Assembly: GCF_947495455.1 (NCBI RefSeq)
Contig: NZ_CANLZC010000005.1
Span: 1-64,000, forward strand
DNA length: 64,000 nucleotides
Source of the DNA: an uncultured Shewanella sp.
GTDB lineage: Bacteria > Pseudomonadota > Gammaproteobacteria > Enterobacterales > Shewanellaceae
Direction of reading: 5' to 3'
Shown: piece by piece, positions 58,714 through 64,000 of the stretch
Layout of the letters: each line of letters begins with the position of its first letter
Position numbering within the stretch: position 1 is the stretch's first letter
Made by a program: the position numbers and the translations under genes
Notes under the pieces: generated by a model
Seen by the model: the letters and a program-made list of their open reading frames with translations, nothing else
What the model was told of the DNA's origin: nothing
The model's database searches: none

Positions 58714-59484
58714 ATGCTTAAAGAATATATTTTGTTTGTGGCTTTAGGGTTACTATTCCAACTCGCCTCAATAGTAAAACCCTTTAGAGAACAAGTAAAA
58801 AATGGAGAAAAAACATTAGACTTAATGGGATGTATTTATGTTTATCTTATTAATACTGGCTTCTTTATGCTAATGGCCAGTCCCATTTTATGGGTATCAG
58901 AGCTCCCCTTCATGCAAGCTTGGTATCAGTATACCACTCCGTTATCCACAGGTACGTTACTCGTGATCCATCTACTACTGATTGATTTATTGGCTTACTG
59001 GGCGCATAGGATCATGCATCAACAATGGTTATGGCACATACATGCTTTTCATCACTCACAAAAACATATTTGGTGGCTAGGTGGAATGCGGGCTTCACCA
59101 ATGCATGTAATGATGATGGGATTACCTCTCCTTATCACCGTTATTTTATTCCCCGCGCAATTTGACTCTTGGACAAGTCTAGTCATTCTTATTTTATTTC
59201 TAGCTAATCAGCATTGGCTGCATAGCAATGTGACTTTTCCATTTGAAAGTAAATTGGTATATATACTGGTTACACCTCAGATGCATTTTGTGCACCATAG
59301 CAAAAAACGGCACTTTTCAGATTCAAATTATGGATTTATGTTTTCTTTTTGGGATCGATTATTTGGCACATACACTGATTATACTCAACAACCAAAAGAG
59401 GATGTTTTGGGATTAAATTATACTAATTCAACGCTCAGGTTAATGCTCGGCATAGGGCCTAAAAAAAGGATCAAACATCAATAA
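58714..59484 (+). CDS. Sterol desaturase/fatty acid hydroxylase superfamily membrane protein
   Basis: The di-iron membrane oxygenase has 256 residues from the ATG at 58714 (an in-frame TTG at 58687 is less likely). There are about five hydrophobic segments and the histidine clusters of the superfamily: HRIMHQQWLWHIHAFHHSQK and PQMHFVHHSKKRHFSDSNYG. Such enzymes hydroxylate or desaturate lipid chains; the substrate here is unknown. It stands alone between the prp operon and a probable remnant, and the long spacers on both sides are A/T-rich. Confidence 0.9.
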   Translation: MLKEYILFVALGLLFQLASIVKPFREQVKNGEKTLDLMGCIYVYLINTGFFMLMASPILWVSELPFMQAWYQYTTPLSTGTLLVIHLLLIDLLAYWAHRIMHQQWLWHIHAFHHSQKHIWWLGGMRASPMHVMMMGLPLLITVILFPAQFDSWTSLVILILFLANQHWLHSNVTFPFESKLVYILVTPQMHFVHHSKKRHFSDSNYGFMFSFWDRLFGTYTDYTQQPKEDVLGLNYTNSTLRLMLGIGPKKRIKHQ

Positions 59485-59557
59485 ATCCCCCTGTAAAAGG
59501 AGTCAATAAAATCGACACTTAAAGAGCGACATCATGATCCATAATAAATGCCATTAT

Positions 59558-59761
59558 TTTTGTGCTCAATGACCCACCATCACTTATACCATGCAATGGC
59601 GAAATTCCCATGGATGAAAAGTCGGTGGTAAAGTGTTTGCCATTGGCAAAATATTTTCCATCGCTAATGTTGGAAAAACAATCAACCCACATAGACCTTT
59701 AACATATTTGAGACTCACAAAACTAAAACAACAAGAACAGGGTTTATATCATAAAGCTTAA
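59558..59761 (+). pseudogene. Possible remnant of an MmcQ/YjbR-like gene
   Basis: Two short frames can be joined by a one-base shift near 59620. The first reads MTHHHLYHAMAKFPWMK and the second VGGKVFAIGKIF continuing to 59761 and ending LYHKA. Order and spacing (FPW..., GGKVFAI, a short strand, then a helix with LYH) recall YjbR/MmcQ DNA-binding proteins. The match is by eye and weak; chance is possible. The remainder of the 355-base spacer (59485-59839) shows nothing else. Confidence 0.3.
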
Positions 59762-59845
59762 CTCAAAAGAGGGAATCAAAAGAAAAAATCAGAAGCAATA
59801 AATCAGCTATAATCTCATCATGTGCAATAACATATTTAATTGATA

Positions 59846-60547
59846 ATGACTCTTGTCCATCAACACACACACTCCAAAACATTGTCTCCTCCAATTGTCC
59901 TATTGGCATTATTGATCACAATGTTAATAGCAGGATTAACTCTCCCCATTTCAGCTGCAAACACTCAACCGACTACCACTCAACCTACTACCACTCAACC
60001 CATAACCACTCAACCCATGACCACTCAACCCACGACCACTCAACCCACGACCACTCAAGCCATGACCACTCAACCCACGACCACTCAACCGACTACCACT
60101 CAATCCACAGCCACTCAAGCCACGACCACTCAAGCAGATAAACATATGCTCACTACGACTTTTGGCAAGCCCACCTATTTGCAAACCTTACATTATCGAA
60201 AAATGTATGATAAAAAGCCCTTTCCCGATGCTAAAATCTTTTACTACGATAACGGCGTTTACAAAATTCTCTCCCAAGGGGAAGATCATTACGGTTTATA
60301 TGTCCTGAGTGGCTCGTTTACCGATCAAACCTATACCATTAGATTCATCTCACTCCCTTCAGATGATTGGGGGCAAAAAACCGCCTTTCACCAGCTAACT
60401 TTCATCAATAATGATGCCAATACCGCGGGCACTTTTATTCAAAACGCCATTGTGGAAACCGGAATGGCCATCGCTCAACAAAATGGGACTTTTACCATAG
60501 AAAAAAACACCATAGTCAACCCCATAAAACAGCAATGGGATGAGTGA
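59846..60547 (+). CDS. Exported protein with Thr/Gln/Pro pentapeptide repeats
   Basis: The 233-residue product has a hydrophobic N-terminal segment (PIVLLALLITMLIAGLTLPISAA) that fits a signal peptide, then eleven repeats of a PTTTQ-like pentapeptide, then a compact domain of about 135 residues (LTTTFGKPTYLQTLHYRKMYDKKPFPDAKIFYYDNGVYK...). The last part looks folded, with alternating strands, but I recognise no family. The repeat resembles mucin-like linkers of surface proteins. The start is ATG at 59846; a TTG two codons earlier is in frame. Confidence 0.72.
   Translation: MTLVHQHTHSKTLSPPIVLLALLITMLIAGLTLPISAANTQPTTTQPTTTQPITTQPMTTQPTTTQPTTTQAMTTQPTTTQPTTTQSTATQATTTQADKHMLTTTFGKPTYLQTLHYRKMYDKKPFPDAKIFYYDNGVYKILSQGEDHYGLYVLSGSFTDQTYTIRFISLPSDDWGQKTAFHQLTFINNDANTAGTFIQNAIVETGMAIAQQNGTFTIEKNTIVNPIKQQWDE
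59969..60133 (+). repeat. Eleven 15-bp units encoding a PTTTQ-like repeat
   Basis: Units of 15 bases with consensus CCCACGACCACTCAA occur eleven times without interruption. Variation falls mostly in the first six bases (Pro/Ala/Ser and Thr/Met/Ile codons), while CCACTCAA is unchanged in all. Copy change keeps the reading frame. Confidence 0.95.
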
Positions 60548-60626
60548 GCACACCTTAATTTCTGTGCATCGAAATTACCTGACAGAGGTTTCATGTACCT
60601 TGCTACATCAGATAAAAGCGATTATC

Positions 60627-60638
60627 ATGTAATTACAT
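60627..60638 (+). promoter_or_regulatory. Palindrome upstream of the toxin-antitoxin pair
   Basis: ATGTAATTACAT is a perfect 12-base palindrome ending 22 bases before the antitoxin ATG. RelB-type antitoxins bind such dyads to repress their own operon, so it is a candidate operator. Confidence 0.45.
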
Positions 60639-60660
60639 TTGTATATACGTGGTAATAATT

Positions 60661-60900
60661 ATGGGAACCATCAATATTCGCATTGATAATGAGCTAAAAA
60701 CACAGTCATATGCAGCATTAGAGAAATTAGGTGTTACACCTTCAGATTTTTTACGCCAAACATTGGAGTATGTTGTTCAAAATGGCAAACTCCCTTTTAA
60801 ACAAGTATTACTCAACGATGAGGATGCAGAGTTAATCGAAACCGCAAGAGAGAGATTAAAACACCCTCAAGCTGTAAAGGTTTCACTTGATGACCTATGA
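60661..60900 (+). CDS. RelB/DinJ-family antitoxin
   Basis: This 79-residue antitoxin from the ATG at 60661 begins MGTINIRIDNELKTQSYAALEKLGVTPSDFLRQTLEYV, a ribbon-helix-helix DNA-binding domain as in RelB/DinJ. Its C-terminal part (ETARERLKHPQAVKVSLDDL) would wrap the toxin. An in-frame start at 60649 is also possible. It overlaps the toxin gene by 11-14 bases, the usual coupling. It is expected to neutralise the adjacent RelE-type toxin and to repress the pair. Confidence 0.88.
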   Translation: MGTINIRIDNELKTQSYAALEKLGVTPSDFLRQTLEYVVQNGKLPFKQVLLNDEDAELIETARERLKHPQAVKVSLDDL

Positions 60901-61177
60901 GCTGGAGTTTGATAAAAGAGCATTAAAAGAATGGAATAAACTGGGTGATACAGTAAAGCTGCAGTTTAAAAAGAAATTAGCTGAGATTTTAGTCAACCCT
61001 AGAGTTGAGGTTAATCGACTGCGTGAGCTGCCTGATTGTTACAAAATAAAATTGAGAACAGCAGGTTATCGACTTATTTACCAAGTACAAGATGAAAAAA
61101 TTACAGTGTTTGTCGTCTCCATTGGTAAACGTGAAAGAGAAGCCGTTTATAGAGATGCTGACAAGCGTTTACCATAA
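60890..61177 (+). CDS. RelE/ParE-superfamily toxin
   Basis: The 95-residue toxin MTYELEFDKRALKEWNKLGDTVKLQFKKKL... VNRLRELPDCYKIKLRTAGYRLIYQVQDEKITVFVVSIGKREREAVY has the RelE fold and the basic KIKLRTAGYRLIYQV and KRERE residues associated with ribosome-dependent mRNA cleavage. Length and overlap with the antitoxin are normal and no frameshift is seen, so the pair looks intact. An ATG one codon upstream (60887) is also in frame. Confidence 0.92.
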   Translation: MTYELEFDKRALKEWNKLGDTVKLQFKKKLAEILVNPRVEVNRLRELPDCYKIKLRTAGYRLIYQVQDEKITVFVVSIGKREREAVYRDADKRLP

Positions 61178-61531
61178 CTTGTATTCATTGAACTTGCCTT
61201 AACAGAGCTTACTCTGATTGCATATCGATTTCAGGCCCTGATTGCTGTTTATATTGACCGTATTACTCGTCCCCCCCCCTTTTTTTAAGGCAAAATGGTG
61301 CGCGCTTAGCCATTGGTTAAACAAAAAGCACCTACTTAACAAAAATTTAGTCAGCATTAAAAAGTGGTAATAGGTTTAATCAATGTGCATGTATGTTTTT
61401 ACAAATGGTATATTTGACCAAAGTCACGTTAATTACATTTAATACAGGGTGTTAACTATGTACATTTTTATAAATCTGACATAATAACCCCGCATACATA
61501 CTATACAAAGATTAGCTATTAGGGAGCAAGT
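61178..61531. other. Intergenic spacer with a C9-T7 homopolymer tract
   Basis: About 355 bases between the toxin gene and the next gene. Nine C (61271-61279) followed by seven T (61280-61286) form an unusual tract prone to slippage. The rest is A/T-rich with no recognised gene or clear hairpin. Confidence 0.6.
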
Positions 61532-62362
61532 ATGACTTGGGAAGACCCCTTGAAAATAATTACTGCCGCCCTAGGTGCGGTAGGTGGTTCAGCCTTAATT
61601 ATTTTGAGTTTAAGCACATGGCTTGGAAAAGTATGGGCAAGTAGAATTTTAGAAAAAGATAAATTAAAGTATTCGCAAGAACTTGAATTGATAAGAGCTG
61701 CTAACCAAAATTTTCATAGTTCACTGTCATTAACTAACGCGACATATTTAGAAACCAAGAAACTCTATGCAGAAAAACGAGTGCAGGCAATTGGTGAGAT
61801 ATGGAAGAGCTTTGTTGAATTTCGCGAGAAATCTCCGCCTGAAATAATTTGGCTAGATATTCTTGTCAAAGAAGAGTATGGCGAATTCCATAGCAATCCT
61901 AAATTTACTGGTTTTGATAAAAGTACAGATCTCAGTGTTATTAGTGATGCTATGCCTAAAGAGTTAGATATCTTTAGACCATTTATGGATGACATAACTT
62001 ACCAGTTGTTTAGCACATACACTGGAACCGTAGCTCGACTTTGTTTTTACTTGAATAAGTGCTGCTCAGGAAATGCTCCAGAATACGATTGGAGAAATGA
62101 TGATGGTGTTGTAAGGATATTGAGTGCAGTGTTGTCAGATGTGGAGTTTCAGCAGTTTCAAAATGAGAAATGGTCTGTTCAAATTCTTCTCAACATTTTG
62201 CAATCCCGAATATCAAATCATTTAAAGAGTATCGCAACAGGTGCAGATTTGGCAAAAGAAGCCATGGATCATGCCGTAAAATTTAGTAAAGCGGTAACAG
62301 CAATTCGCGATGACGAAACATTAAAAAAAGCTAACAACGCATTACACCGAACAAACCGGTGA
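61532..62362 (+). CDS. Hypothetical membrane-anchored protein of mobile-gene type
   Basis: The 276-residue product starts MTWEDPLKIITAALGAVGGSALIILSLSTWLGKVWASRILEKDKLKYSQELELIRA: one transmembrane helix then a coiled-coil-like segment. The rest is helical. I do not recognise a named domain; proteins with this start are common in mobile regions. GGGAG precedes the ATG. The last residues (NNALHRTNR) and the stop lie inside an attC-like hairpin, which is typical of integron cassette genes. Confidence 0.75.
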   Translation: MTWEDPLKIITAALGAVGGSALIILSLSTWLGKVWASRILEKDKLKYSQELELIRAANQNFHSSLSLTNATYLETKKLYAEKRVQAIGEIWKSFVEFREKSPPEIIWLDILVKEEYGEFHSNPKFTGFDKSTDLSVISDAMPKELDIFRPFMDDITYQLFSTYTGTVARLCFYLNKCCSGNAPEYDWRNDDGVVRILSAVLSDVEFQQFQNEKWSVQILLNILQSRISNHLKSIATGADLAKEAMDHAVKFSKAVTAIRDDETLKKANNALHRTNR

Positions 62363-62376
62363 ATGAGGCGTTATAA
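62330..62376 (+). other. attC-like imperfect hairpin at the end of the 61532 gene
   Basis: GCTAACAACGCATT and the inverted AATGAGGCGTTATAAG flank CACCG...CCGGTG. The arms pair imperfectly with a few unpaired bases on one side, the arrangement of integron attC sites; TAACAACGC and GGCGTTATA resemble the outer core sites. It is short (about 47 bases), and no integrase gene is in the window. Confidence 0.5.
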
Positions 62377-62391
62377 GTCAAGGATGCTACT

Positions 62392-62772
62392 TTGATCTAT
62401 GAGCACTGGCAAAACTTCTCAAGCATTTTACTGCTGATTTCAATTGCCGCAATGGGAATTGGATGTGTGATTTCCTTACCAGAAAAAAAGACGAGAAAGA
62501 CATTATGCGCATTATTGGCATTTTCATTGATACTAAGCATAGGTAATACTACTGCTATTTCGCATGCTAATTTCAGAAATCCATTTAATTGGTTTCATGG
62601 AATATTTCTGATTACAGCTTCTTGGTATATCGGTATAGCCACTATTAAGTATGTTCAAACAAAATTTAGTTATATTTTGTTTGTACCTTGTGCTTTTGTT
62701 GTGATTATCTTTATCTATAATATGATGCATCAAGATATTGGCTTAGGTATGTTTTACATTTGGATTTATTAG
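62392..62772 (+). CDS. Hypothetical small polytopic membrane protein
   Basis: The 126-residue product probably starts at TTG (62392), with AGGA seven bases upstream; no in-frame ATG occurs until MGIGC at residue 21. Four hydrophobic stretches are visible (SSILLLISIAAMGIGCVISL, LCALLAFSLILSIGN, GIFLITASWYIGIATI, YILFVPCAFVVIIFIYNMM). No family is recognised. It directly follows the attC-like site, so it may be a further cassette. Confidence 0.6.
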   Translation: MIYEHWQNFSSILLLISIAAMGIGCVISLPEKKTRKTLCALLAFSLILSIGNTTAISHANFRNPFNWFHGIFLITASWYIGIATIKYVQTKFSYILFVPCAFVVIIFIYNMMHQDIGLGMFYIWIY

Positions 62773-63599
62773 CTTATGACAATAAAGTATAGCACCAAAA
62801 ATTTCATTAATATTTATACACTTACCTGCGTGCTATATTTTCCACAATACCCATTGTAATAATCCCCCCTCATACACGAAAAATAGACCACAAGCCGCCC
62901 TAACGGTACGTGTCCCTGATGTTTTTCGTCGTGTGCTCTCATCATTCAATCTTCTGCTGTTTTCACTTTCTTGACCATAGGTACTCTAAAGCTCTCAAAA
63001 CACCACTTCAAAGCAATCATCCTGCTTTTACTTCTAAGGATCCCCATCGAAATTGCTGAAATGCGTTCAATAAATGATGTAAAGCTGACAGGAATGTCAG
63101 TTTAACTTTCGGGCTATAGGGATATAGCATCGAAAGTGTTAATCATTTTTTGAGTAAGCATGAAGCGCGTATCTAATTGCAGGTAATTTCGTTGGGCGTT
63201 ATGGAGGTTATTAGAGGGCGAAGGCCATAATAATAGCCTCTTTGAGCGAGAAGCAAGGATGCTGAACTGGGCTTTAGATAAGGATATCGTTAAGGACGAG
63301 CAGTCCTCCTTACCCCAGTGTGAGTGGGAACTCACGACCTTCCATTAAGCGAAGCTTAATATGTACAAGCCCCTGTATGGATGGGAATCCACGGCCTTAT
63401 CCTGCGGCAGGCAATTCATTTTCATGAAGGTTGAACTCACAACCTTAGCCTACTGCAAGCAATAAATCCCATAAGGTTAACGCCCTCCAATAAAAAAGAC
63501 CCTATTTGAATTAACAAATAAGGCCTTAAATTGATTGAGTCAATCACCGAATTTACATTGCAATGAATAGCTCAACATTCATCGCTCATGAAAATGAGC
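62773..63599. repeat. Non-coding, hairpin-rich repeat region before flhA
   Basis: No supported gene. Perfect hairpins: CTGACA/TGTCAG (63085-63100) and ACTTTCG..GCTATA/TATAGC..CGAAAGT (63105-63137). Three related 18-base segments occur at 63324-63341, 63381-63398 and 63429-63446 (type GTGGGAACTCACGACCTT). Two are followed by small dyads, ATTAAGC/GCTTAAT and CCTGCGGCAGG. The minus-strand frame at 63114-63335 is probably spurious and part of the repeated DNA. Confidence 0.65.
63492..63523 (-). terminator. Terminator downstream of flhA
   Basis: On the minus strand CCTTATTTG and CAAATAGG form a stem around a six-base A/T loop, followed after a few bases by six T. It ends the transcript that includes flhA. 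Confidence 0.75.
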
Positions 63600-64000
63600 C
63601 TAGCCCAACTGCCCTGCCACCATCAACTCTCGGCTTTCAGGGATTTCATTGTATGACAGCACATGTAATCCACGAGCAAAGGCCAATGCGTAACGCGCCA
63701 ATATGGGTCGCAATTGCGGTGGCACGAGTAACATAGGATTATGACCTTGCTCTTTAGCTTCGGCCAATAACTGCGGCATACGTTGCTGAAGTTGAGCAAG
63801 TAATTGCGGCTCAATGGCAAAGCTATCCAATGAAACCTTACCTTGTTGCTGCGATTGATTCAGTGCCGTCATTAAGGTTTGCTCAAGCTCCGGCGCTAAC
63901 GTCATCACATTCAGGCTCTTCTTATCACCCGCAATAGAATGCAAAATACTGTTGCGCAGCGCACAGCGAACATCCGCCGCCAGCAACACAGGATCTTTAC
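63600..64000 (-). CDS. flhA: Flagellar biosynthesis protein FlhA, C-terminal part
   Basis: The frame runs to the window edge, so the gene is partial. The 133 residues visible belong to the cytoplasmic domain of FlhA, the export-gate component of the flagellar type III system that docks chaperone-substrate complexes. LLVPPQLRPILARYALAFARGLHVLSYNEIPESRELMVAGQLG is the FlhA C-terminal signature. The GLHVLSYNEIP form may indicate a lateral-type flagellar system, which the sequence here cannot settle. The membrane half lies beyond the window. Confidence 0.88.
   Translation of the reverse strand, partial: KDPVLLAADVRCALRNSILHSIAGDKKSLNVMTLAPELEQTLMTALNQSQQQGKVSLDSFAIEPQLLAQLQQRMPQLLAEAKEQGHNPMLLVPPQLRPILARYALAFARGLHVLSYNEIPESRELMVAGQLG

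Noticed and set aside
59951..60184. Minus-strand frame rich in Gly-Leu-Ser repeats
   Set aside because: It is the mirror of the 15-base repeat of the plus-strand protein gene; its periodicity is a by-product.
63114..63335. Minus-strand frame of 73 codons before flhA
   Set aside because: It overlaps perfect hairpins and a repeat-rich stretch, has no ribosome-binding site and no protein-like domain pattern; best seen as part of a repeated non-coding element.

Overview
The window reads as chromosomal DNA of a low-GC marine gammaproteobacterium of the Shewanella group. The evidence is gene content and order: mutM, coaD, an LPS-core block with kdkA and waaA, kbl-tdh, glpE-glpG, elbB, polA-(spf)-engB-cytochrome c4-(csrB/C-like RNA)-yihI-hemN, and a methylcitrate operon of the acnD/prpF type run by a GntR-family regulator. 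Species cannot be named from the sequence alone.

Layout. 1-425: end of an unknown gene, then a Fur-box promoter and a RyhB-like small RNA. 0.4-4.6 kb: a membrane protein, mutM, a glutamine-synthetase-family enzyme, coaD and a pseudouridine synthase. 4.6-7.5 kb: a two-component system co-oriented with a PepSY-like protein and a BOF-family periplasmic protein. 7.6-12.7 kb: molybdenum uptake (modABC) and molybdopterin synthesis (moaACDE), all on the minus strand. 13-18.6 kb: ETF-ubiquinone oxidoreductase, a PfkB kinase divergent from a nucleoside hydrolase, a repeat-bearing lipoprotein and gltS. 18.8-28.2 kb: a small DUF2986 gene, then LPS core/surface glycan genes containing two pairs of paralogues. 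28.5-34.4 kb: two tandem TetR regulators, kbl-tdh, glpE-glpG and elbB. 34.8-43 kb: polA, Spot 42, engB, cytochrome c4, a CsrB/CsrC-like RNA, yihI, a DUF2489 gene and hemN. 43-51.6 kb: add, a DUF885 lipoprotein, a 75-bp tandem repeat, a PldB-like hydrolase, two small membrane proteins, a GGT-family enzyme and an inositol-phosphatase-family protein. 51.7-58.5 kb: gntR-prpB-prpC-acnD-prpF. 58.7-63.6 kb: accessory stretch with a fatty-acid-hydroxylase-family protein, a probable gene remnant, a Thr/Gln-repeat protein, a RelBE-type toxin-antitoxin pair, a cassette-like gene ending in an attC-like hairpin, a small membrane protein and a hairpin-rich repeat region. 63.6-64 kb: the C-terminal end of flhA, cut by the window edge.

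The most notable content beyond protein genes is three global regulatory RNAs recognisable from sequence and synteny: RyhB (iron), Spot 42 (carbon) and a CsrB/CsrC type RNA (CsrA sponge). The last two lie in the same polA-engB-yihI neighbourhood as in Escherichia coli. The methylcitrate operon has a well-formed promoter bracketed by two copies of a palindrome, with a third copy inside the regulator gene. I found no CRISPR array, complete insertion sequence, tRNA or rRNA, and no convincing wholly new multi-gene system. The least explained region is 59.5-63.5 kb.
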